DNA of 64,000 bases from Oceanirhabdus sp. W0125-5 (lineage in GTDB: Bacteria; Bacillota; Clostridia; Clostridiales; Clostridiaceae), in NCBI RefSeq assembly GCF_027938815.1, contig NZ_CP115913.1, positions 492,001-556,000 on the forward strand, in the 5' to 3' direction. This document shows positions 25,610 to 34,563 of this stretch, piece after piece; positions within the stretch are counted from its first letter, which is position 1; each line of letters begins with the position of its first letter. The position numbers and the translations under genes were made by a program. The notes below the pieces were generated by a model. The model ran no database searches. It had not been told where the DNA came from and saw only the letters and a program-made list of their open reading frames with translations.

Positions 25610-25820
25610 TCAAATATTGAATCATCGGGTTTATTGTAGATAACAATATAACTACAATAATTAAAAGGAAAGTAGGTGAAAAGCCTACACGGTCACGCCA
25701 CTGTAAGAGAGGAGTACTCATTAATCCATATATTGTGAAGGATATGAGTATGTTGAAACTTGAGTCAGGTATCTGCCTATATGAGCTATACAAACTCTAC
25801 GAGCGATGGAGGGTATAGGA
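25610..25820 (+). promoter_or_regulatory. Cobalamin riboswitch
   Basis: The B12-box core is readable: AAAGTAGGTGAAAAGCCTAC, ACGGTCACGCCACTGTAA and TGAGTCAGGTATCTGCC in the expected order. It precedes a terminator and the btuF-btuC-btuD genes, so excess cobalamin should stop their expression. Confidence 0.92.
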
Positions 25821-25867
25821 ATATTAGACTTAATGACGATTATTTATAAGTTTATATATGACTATTA

Positions 25868-25900
25868 GCCTCTTAATCTTTTAGATTAAGAGGTTTTTTA
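25868..25900 (+). terminator. Expression-platform terminator of the cobalamin riboswitch
   Basis: CCTCTTAATCT / AGATTAAGAGG stem followed by TTTTTTA, about 50 bp after the aptamer and 80 bp before btuF. Confidence 0.85.
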
Positions 25901-25977
25901 TAGGATTAAAATACAAAGATAGTTATTAAGTTCATATCACAACCTTTTGGCTCAACAAAATTTAGGAGGTAATTAAG

Positions 25978-27006
25978 ATGAAGGGATTAAAGAAATTACT
26001 ACTGCCATTAATTATGATTATGTTTTTAATGGTTGGTTGCGGACAAACTGATGAAAATAAGGGTAATAGCCAGAATAAAGAAAATAATAAGAACATAACA
26101 GCTAAAGATAATTCAAAGGAAGAGAAAAAAGAAGATAAGGCGGAAGAGTCTATATATCCTTTAACTATTAAAGATGCCTTAGGGACAGAGATGGTTATTG
26201 AGAGCAAGCCTGAGAGAATAGTATCTTTAACTTTAGGAACAGATGAAATACTGTTAAGTCTTGTTGAGCATGAAAAAATAAGTGCTTTATCAGGAAAAAT
26301 TGCAGAGAATAAAGGAGCTTCAAATGTAGCTGATATAGCAGTTAATTTTGATAAAGCTGAAAATAATGTTGAAAAAATCATATCTTTACAACCAGAATTA
26401 GTATTTGCTTCAAGCTGGATAAAAAAAGAACAAGTTGAGCAGATGAGAGAAGCTGGTATAAAAGTATATTGTTATGGAACAGCTAACAATATTGATCAAC
26501 AAAAAGAGGTTATTTTAGAAATAGCAAAGATTGTTGGTGAAAAAGAGAACGGTGAAAAATTAGTTAAAGAGATGGATGATAAATTAAATTATGTAAAAGA
26601 AAAATTATCAGGATTAAAAGAAGAAGAGAAATTAAGAGTGCTTTCTTATAATTCATATGGATCAACAAATGCAAAAGGAACTACATTTGATGATATAGTT
26701 AATAAAGCAGGATGTATTAACGTAGCATCAGAAGCAGGACTTGAGGGATGGCCTCAAATATCTAAAGAAAAAATCATAGAGTTAAATCCAGATATTATTA
26801 CATTACCATCTGTATCATATGATGATAAGACTCCAGAAGATTTTAAGAAATCAATTATGGAAGATGAGAGCTTTAAGGATGTAAAAGCAGTTAAAGAAGG
26901 TAGAGTATACTTATTACCAGATAAGCATATGAGCGCTGTTTCTCAATATATTGTATTAGGAGTAGAGGATTTAGCAAAAGCTGCATATGGGGACTTACTT
27001 GAGTAA
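25978..27006 (+). CDS. btuF: Cobalamin ABC transporter substrate-binding lipoprotein
   Basis: 342 residues, lipobox MVGC near residue 21, an Asn/Lys/Glu-rich linker (to about 65), then the periplasmic-binding type III fold (IVSLTLGTDEILLSL, QPELVFASSWIKKEQVEQM, long connecting helix, YLLPDKHMSA). Binds a corrinoid or iron chelate and passes it to BtuC-BtuD. The direct position under the cobalamin riboswitch makes cobalamin the likely substrate. Good AGGAGG site. Confidence 0.85.
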   Translation: MKGLKKLLLPLIMIMFLMVGCGQTDENKGNSQNKENNKNITAKDNSKEEKKEDKAEESIYPLTIKDALGTEMVIESKPERIVSLTLGTDEILLSLVEHEKISALSGKIAENKGASNVADIAVNFDKAENNVEKIISLQPELVFASSWIKKEQVEQMREAGIKVYCYGTANNIDQQKEVILEIAKIVGEKENGEKLVKEMDDKLNYVKEKLSGLKEEEKLRVLSYNSYGSTNAKGTTFDDIVNKAGCINVASEAGLEGWPQISKEKIIELNPDIITLPSVSYDDKTPEDFKKSIMEDESFKDVKAVKEGRVYLLPDKHMSAVSQYIVLGVEDLAKAAYGDLLE

Positions 27007-27132
27007 GCATACTAGAAGATAGAAATCCTAAAAATAAATTCCCTTAAGATTTATAGTAAGGGTTGGTTATCTTAAGTGATTTATAAAATCAATAAAAATG
27101 AAATTGTTTTCCCATTTTCTAAATTTTTATAT

Positions 27133-27172
27133 TAGGCTGTGCTGCGAGATGCCCAAACTCGCACACAGCCTA
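27133..27172 (+). promoter_or_regulatory. Strong hairpin between btuF and btuC
   Basis: TAGGCTGTG-c-TGCGAG pairs with CTCGCACACAGCCTA around a 9-nt loop: 15 base pairs, GC-rich in an AT-rich genome, with no T-run. It is more likely an mRNA 3'-end stabiliser or processing site that raises btuF over btuC than a terminator. Confidence 0.6.
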
Positions 27173-27201
27173 AACTTGAATATGCTTGAGGGAGAAAAGA
27201 A

Positions 27202-28266
27202 ATGAAAAACCTGATCGGTAATGATTTAAAAATGAAAAATAAAAAAGATAAGACATATCTTATCCCAATTTTTATAATTATATTGTTAATATCAATAGTT
27301 ATTAGTTCAGCAATAGGAGCTGTTAAGGTACCATATGGAGATACCTTCAAGATAATAATAAATAAAATATTCTCAACTAATTTTGAAATAAAGGAAAAGA
27401 GCTTCGAATCAATAATATTCTATGTTAGATTACCTAGGGTTATTGTATCGGCTATTGTTGGAGGCGCTTTAGCATTATGTGGAGCGGTTATGCAGAGTAT
27501 GTTCAGAAATCCCATGGCTGACCCAGGGATAATAGGTATATCCAGTGGAGCTAGTTTAGGAGCAGTAATCGCAGTTGCATTAAATTTAACCTCATTATCT
27601 TTATATTATATGCCACTATTGGCTATAATAGGAGCATTAGGGGCTGCTTTTACAATTTATAAGTTGTCATGCTATAAGGGGAAAATACCTGTATTGACTC
27701 TAATTTTATCGGGAATAGCTGTTAGTACGTTTTTAGGAGCTATTAATTCGTTAATATTATCAAAGATAGCTGAGTATAAAGTAAGAGAGTTTTTGTTTTG
27801 GTCTATAGGAAGCTTAACAGGAAGAAGATGGGAACATGTACATTTAGCTTTTATTCCAATAGTAATACTTACAATAATATTGTTATTCTTTTCAAAGGAA
27901 TTAAATATTCTTTTATTAGGGGAAGAAGAAGCTCATTCTGTTGGAGTTAATCCAACTAAGGCAAGGAGAAGAATATTATTTCTCACATCAATGACAACAG
28001 CAATAGCTGTATGTGTAAGTGGAAATATTGGATTTGTAGGATTAGTTGTTCCTCATATTCTTAGATTGATTGTTGGACCGGATAACAGAATACTTTTACC
28101 ATTAAGTGCGCTGGGAGGAGCAATATTTCTTCTAGTTTGTGATTTTATTGCTAGAACAATAATAATGCCTGCAGAGATTGGAGTAGGTATTGTTACATCA
28201 CTTATAGGAGCACCATATTTTATTTATCTTCTTATGAAAGCACGTAAGGAGGGCATCTCAATATGA
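27202..28266 (+). CDS. btuC: Cobalamin/iron-type ABC permease (FecCD family)
   Basis: 354 residues with about ten membrane helices, FecCD/BtuC fold: PRVIVSAIVGGALALCGAVMQ, NPMADPGIIGISSGASLGA, GFVGLVVPHILRLIVGPDNR are typical. Moves the substrate delivered by BtuF across the membrane. Follows btuF after 195 bp and overlaps btuD by four bases (ATGA), so those two are translationally coupled. Confidence 0.9.
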   Translation: MKNLIGNDLKMKNKKDKTYLIPIFIIILLISIVISSAIGAVKVPYGDTFKIIINKIFSTNFEIKEKSFESIIFYVRLPRVIVSAIVGGALALCGAVMQSMFRNPMADPGIIGISSGASLGAVIAVALNLTSLSLYYMPLLAIIGALGAAFTIYKLSCYKGKIPVLTLILSGIAVSTFLGAINSLILSKIAEYKVREFLFWSIGSLTGRRWEHVHLAFIPIVILTIILLFFSKELNILLLGEEEAHSVGVNPTKARRRILFLTSMTTAIAVCVSGNIGFVGLVVPHILRLIVGPDNRILLPLSALGGAIFLLVCDFIARTIIMPAEIGVGIVTSLIGAPYFIYLLMKARKEGISI

Positions 28267-29036
28267 ATAAAGTTATTGAAATATCGAATCTGCATTATTC
28301 AATCAATGATAAAAAGATACTTAAGGATATTAATATATCCTTTGAAAAAGGAGAGTTTATTGGGCTAATTGGTCCTAATGGGGCAGGAAAGACTACTTTA
28401 TTAAAAAGTATAAATGGAATAAATCAATTAGATGAAGGTAACATAAAAATATTTGGTAATGATATAAGAAAAATGAAAGAGAAGGAATTGGCTAAAGAGG
28501 TTGCTTTAATGAACCAAAATACAAGTATCTCATTTGCTTTTCCTTGTGCAGATATAGTGATGATGGGAAGATATCCTTATAGTAGAACATTCGGAGGTTT
28601 TACTAAGGAAGATAGTGAAGTTGTTAATAAATATATGAATTTTACAGACACTATTGAATTTAAAGAGAGATTAATAACACAGTTATCAGGAGGAGAAAGA
28701 CAAAGGGTACTTTTTGCAAAAGTATTAGCACAAGAAACTGATGTTATACTTCTCGATGAGCCAACTGCTAGTTTAGATATCACTCATGAAGAGCAAATAT
28801 TTAAATACTCAAAAGAGTTAAGTGATAAAGGAAAAACAGTAATAGCAGCAGTACATGATTTAAGAATAGCAATCAAATATTGCAGTAAGTTAGTACTTCT
28901 TAATCAAGGGAAAATAATTAAACAAGGAACAGCTGAAGAGGTAATAACAGAGGAAAATCTGAAAACTGCTTATGGAATAAATTCTGAAGTGTATTTTAAT
29001 TCAGTTTCTAATTCATTAGATTTTGTTGTTCTTTAA
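28263..29036 (+). CDS. btuD: Cobalamin/iron-type ABC transporter ATPase
   Basis: 257 residues: Walker A GPNGAGKTTLL, Q-loop, signature LSGGERQRV, Walker B VILLDEPTASLD, H-loop AAVHDLR. Energises the BtuC permease. ATGA overlap with btuC. Followed by a cluster of REP-like palindromes. Confidence 0.9.
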   Translation: MNKVIEISNLHYSINDKKILKDINISFEKGEFIGLIGPNGAGKTTLLKSINGINQLDEGNIKIFGNDIRKMKEKELAKEVALMNQNTSISFAFPCADIVMMGRYPYSRTFGGFTKEDSEVVNKYMNFTDTIEFKERLITQLSGGERQRVLFAKVLAQETDVILLDEPTASLDITHEEQIFKYSKELSDKGKTVIAAVHDLRIAIKYCSKLVLLNQGKIIKQGTAEEVITEENLKTAYGINSEVYFNSVSNSLDFVVL

Positions 29037-29042
29037 TTTAGG

Positions 29043-29140
29043 GGGACAGTTCTCAAGTTTTAACAAAAAATAATAAAATTAGAGAGGGACAGTTCTCAAC
29101 TTTTAAGAGTAATATAAACTTAAAAGTTGAGAACTGTCCC
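29043..29140. repeat. REP-like palindromes, copy 2 (one half and one full)
   Basis: A half copy GGGACAGTTCTCAAG (29043-29057) is followed by a full palindrome 29086-29140 with arms GGGACAGTTCTCAACTTTTAA and its complement around about 14 bp, between btuD and the next gene. Confidence 0.8.
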
Positions 29141-29157
29141 TAAATGCGAGGGGTAAA

Positions 29158-30132
29158 ATGTATAAGATTTTAAACATATCAAACTATGATGGGGATCTAA
29201 AGAAATTTGAATATAAACATAGCAATATGAAGGAGTTTCTAAAAAAATATGATTTAGATGGATTTGAAGTATTACAATTTGGTCAATGGAAGGAAGAACA
29301 AATTCCTAAAAATATTATTAAGGGAATGCATTTAAGATTTTATCCAACCTGGATTGATTTTTATAGAGGAGATATTGATAAGCTTATTTCAAAGGTAGAT
29401 TCAAAAGAAAATATAAGTATGCTATATGGAGGAAACCATAAGAAGGTAATAATTGATTATTATAAAAGTGAACTTAAAACAGCTAAGGAAATAGGAGTTG
29501 AATATGTTGTACTTCATGTTTGTCATGTAGATTTACACGAAGCGTTAACATATGAATTTTCATATAGTGATGAAGAGGTTATTGAAGAAGCTGCTAATTT
29601 AATTAATGAAATTTTTAGTGGTGAAGAAAAATACGAATTCACATTATTATTAGAGAATTTATGGTGGCCAGGATTAAAGTTTAAGAATAAAGAGAATATG
29701 AAAACAATTATTGATAAAATAAATTATGATAAAGTAGGATTTATACTAGACACAGGGCATATGATAAATACAAATCTTAATATTAAAGATAAAGATGAAG
29801 CAATAGAATACATAGCTGATACAATAGATAGGTTAGGTGAGATGAAGAATTATATAAAAGGAATTCATCTAAACTATTCATTATCAGGGGCTTATGTTAA
29901 AGAGTTTATAAGAAATGAGAAGAATGCAAAAAGGAACCATGAATTTAAGGAGTTATTCCAAAATATTTATGATCACATTAGCAAGATAGATTATCATGAT
30001 CCTTTTGAGCATGAGAGAGTAAATGAGTTAATCGAGTCTTTAGATATAAAATATTTAGTATATGAGTTATTATCACCAACTCTAGAAGGATTAGAAGAGA
30101 AAATTAAACGTCAGGATAAATGGATTAAGTAG
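29158..30132 (+). CDS. AP-endonuclease-2/xylose-isomerase-fold enzyme, CbiR candidate
   Basis: 324 residues, TIM-barrel of the sugar-phosphate isomerase/AP-endonuclease-2 superfamily. Metal-ligand strands can be read in order: VVLHVCHVDLHE, LLLENLWWPG (Glu), FILDTGHMIN (Asp-x-Gly-His), KGIHLNY (His). Follows riboswitch-controlled btuF-btuC-btuD. CbiR, a cobamide-remodelling hydrolase, belongs to this superfamily, so a corrinoid salvage role is a reasonable inference; a sugar isomerase is the alternative. Its stop codon TAG is the first triplet of the REP palindrome downstream. Confidence 0.7.
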   Translation: MYKILNISNYDGDLKKFEYKHSNMKEFLKKYDLDGFEVLQFGQWKEEQIPKNIIKGMHLRFYPTWIDFYRGDIDKLISKVDSKENISMLYGGNHKKVIIDYYKSELKTAKEIGVEYVVLHVCHVDLHEALTYEFSYSDEEVIEEAANLINEIFSGEEKYEFTLLLENLWWPGLKFKNKENMKTIIDKINYDKVGFILDTGHMINTNLNIKDKDEAIEYIADTIDRLGEMKNYIKGIHLNYSLSGAYVKEFIRNEKNAKRNHEFKELFQNIYDHISKIDYHDPFEHERVNELIESLDIKYLVYELLSPTLEGLEEKIKRQDKWIK

Positions 30133-30192
30133 AGGGACAGTTCTCAAGTTTTTGTGTTTTTAAAGCATAAAATATTGAGAACTGTCCCTCTA
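30130..30192. repeat. REP-like palindrome, copy 3
   Basis: Perfect 18-bp arms TAGAGGGACAGTTCTCAA and TTGAGAACTGTCCCTCTA around about 27 bp. The first TAG is the stop codon of the preceding gene. Confidence 0.85.
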
Positions 30193-30362
30193 GCATTGTA
30201 TAAATTATATTAAGAATCAAGATAATAAAAGTGAGTAATAAATGCTTAAAAGTTAAGGTATAAATTACTATTATATAAATAATTTGCTATAATGGTATAT
30301 GAGCAATAATTCGAGAGTAAAACTAATTTATAATATATATACATATTAAAGGAGCGATTAAG

Positions 30363-33290
30363 ATGACTTTCAAAATTAACGAAACATATAATGGGTTTAA
30401 GTTATTGAGAGAAGAGAAGGTTGAGGAAGCAAATTCAATATCCAGATTATTTGAACATGAAAAAACAGGTGCTAGATTATTAAGTTTATTTAATGATGAT
30501 GATAACAAGGTATTTTCAATATCTTTTAGAACACCACCAGAAGACCATACTGGACTTCCACATATATTAGAACACTCAGTTTTATGTGGGTCTAGGAAGT
30601 TTCCTACTAAAGAACCATTTGTTGAACTTATGAAAGGTTCTCTTAATACATTTTTAAATGCTATGACTTTTTCTGATAAAACAATGTATCCTATAGCTAG
30701 TAAAAATGATAAGGATTTTTTCAATATCATGGATGTATATATGGATGCAGTATTTTATCCTAATTTACATGAGATACCTGAAATATTAATGCAGGAAGGT
30801 TGGCACTATCATCTTGAAAAAAAAGAAGATAAGTTAACATATAAAGGTGTTGTTTATAATGAAATGAAGGGTGCATTCTCATCACCAGAAGGGGTATTAC
30901 ATAGAAAAATTGAGGAATCAGTTCTTAAGGATACTATATATGCAAATGAATCAGGTGGAGACCCAGATTTTATTACAGATTTAACACAAGAACAGTTTGA
31001 AGAGTTCCATAGAAAATATTATCACCCTTCAAATAGTTACATCTTCCTTTATGGAAATGGAGATTTACAAGAGCAATTGAGATTTATCAATGAAGAATAC
31101 CTAAATAATTTTGATAAATTAGAAATAGATTCACATATTGAGAAACAACAGCCATATGAGGAAATAAGAAACTTAGAAGTTAATTATTCAATTTCACCAG
31201 ATGATGATGATAAGGAAAAAACATATTTAAGTTTGAACTATGTAGTAGGTGAATCAACAGATAGAGAATTAGTACTTGGAATGGATATTCTTGAATATAT
31301 GCTTCTTGAAAATCCAGCTGCTCCACTTAAAAAAGCGTTAGTAGATGCTAATTTAGGTAAAGATGTATTTGGAAGCTATAATAATTCCGTAATTCAACCA
31401 GTACTATCAATAATATTGAAAAATTCAGATACAGATAAAGCAGAAGAATTTAAAAAAGTTGTTTATGATACATTAAGAGATTTAGTTGAAAAAGGTATAG
31501 ATAAAGACCTGATTGAGGCGAGTATCAATATAAATGAATTTAAATTGAGAGAGTCAGAAATGGGTGGATTATCAAAAGGACTATTATATGCAATTAGATG
31601 TATGGATGGTTGGTTATATGAGGCAGACCCATTAATGCATTTAAGATATGAAAATGAACTTCAGAGCATTAAAGAAAAGAGTAAAACTGGATACTTTGAA
31701 GATTTAATTAAGAAGTACATTTTAGATAATAAACATGGTTCATTATTAATATTAAGTCCTAAAAAGGGAATGGCAGAAGAACGTTCTGAAGAGGTACAAA
31801 GAAAGTTAGATGAGTATAAAGCTAGCCTATCAGAAGAAGAAATTAATAAAATTGTAGAAGGAACTAAGAAGCTTCTACAAAGACAGATGACTCCAGATAC
31901 TAAGGAAGCGTTAAGTACAATTCCATTAGTAGAGTTAGAAGATATTCCAAATGAACCAGAAAAGATACCACAAGTACAAAAAGAAATAGAAGGAATAAAG
32001 GCATTATATCAAGAGGTATTCACTAGCAAAATAGCATATTTACATTTATTATTTGATGCTAGTGTTGTTGAACAAGAGGATATTCAATATATAGCATTAC
32101 TTGGTTCAATTTTAGGAAAAGTAAGTACTGAAGATAAGCATTACTCAAAGTTATCTAATGAAATTAATATTAATACAGGTGGTATTAGATTCAGCACTGA
32201 GAGCTACTCTAAAGATGGAGATGATCAAATTTTCTATCCAAAATTCTCTGTTAGAGCAAAAGCCTTAAGTGACAAAATACCAAATATGATTTCACTAATA
32301 AAAGAAATAATACTTACTTCTAAATTTGATGAAGATAAGAGAATAAAAGAGTTAATATCTCAATTAAAATCCAGATTAGAAATGACTATATTTGACAGAG
32401 GTCATTCAGTAGCTGCAAATAGATTATTATCGTATTTCTCACCTGCAGGAAAATATCATGAGATGATATCTGGAATCAGCTTATATAAATTCATATGTAA
32501 TTTAGAGAAAAATTTTGAGGAAATGAAAGAAGAAATAAAATCTAAGTTAAAAGGTTGTGCTAAAAATATCTTAAACAAAAATGGATTATTAATAAGCGTA
32601 ACTTGTGAGGATGAAGAGTATAAAATTATTGAAAATAATATTGGTGATTTATTAGCAGGTATTAGTGATGAAAAAATTTCTCAAAAAGAATATAGTTTTG
32701 AAGAAGTAAGAGATAATGAAGGATTAAAAACACCAGGTAATGTTCAATATGTGGCAAAAGGATATAACTATATAAGATTAGGTAACCAATACACAGGAAA
32801 ACTTCAGGTGTTAAAGAAAGTTACAAGTATAGATTATCTATGGAATAAAGTTCGTGTGCAAGGTGGAGCTTATGGATGCATGGTGAGATTAACTAGAGCT
32901 GGAAGCTTAATATTTACATCATATAGAGATCCAAATCTTAAAGAAACACTTGATGCATATGATAATACATTTAAATATTTAAAAGATATTGATATTGATG
33001 ATAGAGAAATGAGAAAATACATTATTGGAACAATAAGTGAGATGGATTCACCATTGTCACCAGTTCTTAAAGGTGAAAAAGCAGTTGCAGACTTTATAAA
33101 AGGCCTGACTTATGATGACTATAAAAAGGAAAGAGAAGAAGCATTAGCTACAACTCAAGAAGATATAAAACAATTATCTTCAATTTACGAGGATGTTATG
33201 AGAAAAGGCTTCTACTGTGCAATGGGTAATGAATCAAAAATTAATAAGAATAAAGAGTTATTCAATAAGTTTGTAAACGTATTTGAATAA
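30363..33290 (+). CDS. M16C zinc metalloprotease (presequence-protease type)
   Basis: 975 residues, the size of the insulinase/PreP family with two halves forming a chamber for small peptides. The inverted zinc motif HILEH is at His67-Glu70-His71, followed by the distal Glu region YNEMKGAFSSPEG. The second half (about 500-970) lacks zinc residues, as usual. Cytosolic; it would degrade peptides. Separate unit with an AAAGGAG site and a strong hairpin behind. Confidence 0.92.
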   Translation: MTFKINETYNGFKLLREEKVEEANSISRLFEHEKTGARLLSLFNDDDNKVFSISFRTPPEDHTGLPHILEHSVLCGSRKFPTKEPFVELMKGSLNTFLNAMTFSDKTMYPIASKNDKDFFNIMDVYMDAVFYPNLHEIPEILMQEGWHYHLEKKEDKLTYKGVVYNEMKGAFSSPEGVLHRKIEESVLKDTIYANESGGDPDFITDLTQEQFEEFHRKYYHPSNSYIFLYGNGDLQEQLRFINEEYLNNFDKLEIDSHIEKQQPYEEIRNLEVNYSISPDDDDKEKTYLSLNYVVGESTDRELVLGMDILEYMLLENPAAPLKKALVDANLGKDVFGSYNNSVIQPVLSIILKNSDTDKAEEFKKVVYDTLRDLVEKGIDKDLIEASININEFKLRESEMGGLSKGLLYAIRCMDGWLYEADPLMHLRYENELQSIKEKSKTGYFEDLIKKYILDNKHGSLLILSPKKGMAEERSEEVQRKLDEYKASLSEEEINKIVEGTKKLLQRQMTPDTKEALSTIPLVELEDIPNEPEKIPQVQKEIEGIKALYQEVFTSKIAYLHLLFDASVVEQEDIQYIALLGSILGKVSTEDKHYSKLSNEININTGGIRFSTESYSKDGDDQIFYPKFSVRAKALSDKIPNMISLIKEIILTSKFDEDKRIKELISQLKSRLEMTIFDRGHSVAANRLLSYFSPAGKYHEMISGISLYKFICNLEKNFEEMKEEIKSKLKGCAKNILNKNGLLISVTCEDEEYKIIENNIGDLLAGISDEKISQKEYSFEEVRDNEGLKTPGNVQYVAKGYNYIRLGNQYTGKLQVLKKVTSIDYLWNKVRVQGGAYGCMVRLTRAGSLIFTSYRDPNLKETLDAYDNTFKYLKDIDIDDREMRKYIIGTISEMDSPLSPVLKGEKAVADFIKGLTYDDYKKEREEALATTQEDIKQLSSIYEDVMRKGFYCAMGNESKINKNKELFNKFVNVFE

Positions 33291-33298
33291 AAATATGC

Positions 33299-33335
33299 TC
33301 CTGTTAGAAAGATTAAATACTCTTTCTAACAGGAG
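33299..33335 (+). terminator. Hairpin after the M16C protease
   Basis: CTCCTGTTAGAAAG / CTTTCTAACAGGAG, 14 bp of stem with an 8-nt loop; no long T-run. Immediately followed by a MITE-like element. Confidence 0.7.
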
Positions 33336-33341
33336 TTAAGT

Positions 33342-33445
33342 TATAGAGAATCCATAGTTAAACTTTATTTATACATATTCAAAATCGCAGCGTTCCTATG
33401 AGTTTTGAGTGTGTATAAATTTAGTTTTAACTTGGAATCTCTATA
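33342..33445. repeat. Palindromic MITE-like element, copy 1 (104 bp)
   Basis: Ends TATAGAGAATCCATAGTTAAAC and (inverted) TATAGAGATTCCAAGTTAAAAC minus one base; interior arms also complementary, so the whole element can fold as one hairpin. TA at both ends fits a TA target duplication. Ends 28 bp before the dehydrogenase start. Confidence 0.8.
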
Positions 33446-33473
33446 TAAGATTTTATTGAATGAGGTGATTATT

Positions 33474-34415
33474 ATGACAAAGGTATTGTTCACTCATGAC
33501 TATGGAGAAGAAAAGTTTAATTTGATTAAAGCTATGGGGTATGAAATTGTACATCAAAGAGAAGATACGGAATTCAATGAAGAAGAACTTAAAGGTATTG
33601 AGGTACTTGTATGTTATAATCCTTTCAAAAATTTAGATATAAGTAAATTAGACAATCTTAAATTAATACAATTATCTAGTACAGGCACAGATCAAATTCC
33701 TTTAAATAAGCTGAATAAGAATACTGTTGTGAGCAACAATAAAGGGGGATATAGCATACCCATTGGTGAATGGATTGTGATGAGTATACTCAACTTAATG
33801 AAGAATACTTATAAGCTTTTTAGACAACAAGAAAATAAAAAATGGAAGATGAATAAAGGTTGTTTAGAAGTATACGGGAAAAAGGTAGGTTTTCTTGGAA
33901 CAGGGACATTAGCACAAGAGGGAGCTAAAAGGCTTCAAGGATTTGGAGCAGAGATAATAGGCTTTAATACAAATGGAAGAATAGTTGATAATATGGACTT
34001 ATGTTATCCTTTAGAAGAGGCGCATAAGGTCATAGGAAAATGTGATATTGTAATCTGTACACTTCCATATACAGAAAAAACTCATGAGTTAATTAATAAT
34101 GATTTCATTTCTAAGATGAAAGATGGAGTTTTCTTTATTAATGTATCAAGAGGTATGATAATAAATGAAAAGGATTTAATTAAAAATTTAAAGAATGGCA
34201 AGATAAAAGGGGCAGCATTAGATGTATTCTATGAAGAGCCTTTACCAGCAGAAAATGAATTATGGAATTTAGAAAATGTAATAATATCTCCTCATAATAG
34301 TTGGTTGTCTGAAATGAGAAATGAGAGAAGATTTGAAGGGATAATTGAGAACCTTAGAAGATATAAAGAGGGACTAGAGGTTATTAATAAGGTTGATATG
34401 AAAGAAGGATATTGA
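33474..34415 (+). CDS. D-isomer-specific 2-hydroxyacid dehydrogenase family protein
   Basis: 313 residues from ATG 33474 behind GAGGTGA; a longer frame reaching into the MITE-like repeat has no ribosome site. NAD-binding KKVGFLGTGTLAQEGAKRL, then INVSRGMIINEKDL and the C-terminal DVFYEEPLP, followed by SPHNSWLSE, in which the usual catalytic His is retained. The substrate cannot be predicted (phosphoglycerate, lactate or other hydroxyacids). Stands alone. Confidence 0.88.
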   Translation: MTKVLFTHDYGEEKFNLIKAMGYEIVHQREDTEFNEEELKGIEVLVCYNPFKNLDISKLDNLKLIQLSSTGTDQIPLNKLNKNTVVSNNKGGYSIPIGEWIVMSILNLMKNTYKLFRQQENKKWKMNKGCLEVYGKKVGFLGTGTLAQEGAKRLQGFGAEIIGFNTNGRIVDNMDLCYPLEEAHKVIGKCDIVICTLPYTEKTHELINNDFISKMKDGVFFINVSRGMIINEKDLIKNLKNGKIKGAALDVFYEEPLPAENELWNLENVIISPHNSWLSEMRNERRFEGIIENLRRYKEGLEVINKVDMKEGY

Positions 34416-34426
34416 TAAAAGCGTAA

Positions 34427-34485
34427 TGTAAAATGGAGAATGTAAAATGTAAAACGTAGGATATTTCTCTCCGAGAAATTAAAAA
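34427..34485. repeat. AATGTAAAATG-block plus hairpin repeat, copy
   Basis: AATGTAAAATGGAGAATG then AATGTAAAACGTAGGAT, followed by TTTCTC-TCC-GAGAAA hairpin. Same order as the elements at 42330-42412 and 47966-48048 read on the other strand. Confidence 0.5.
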
Positions 34486-34563
34486 ATTATTGAAAATCAT
34501 GAGATTATGGACAAAGATGCATTAAAATTCGTGCAATAAGTATTAAGATGTGGAGGGATATAA

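Noticed and set aside
25569..25793. Minus-strand frame of 74 codons
   Set aside because: It lies over the cobalamin riboswitch, which explains the sequence conservation; no ribosome site.
22791..30192. CRISPR array made of the GGGACAGTTCTCAA repeats
   Set aside because: The repeats are palindromes scattered between genes at irregular distances without spacers or cas genes.
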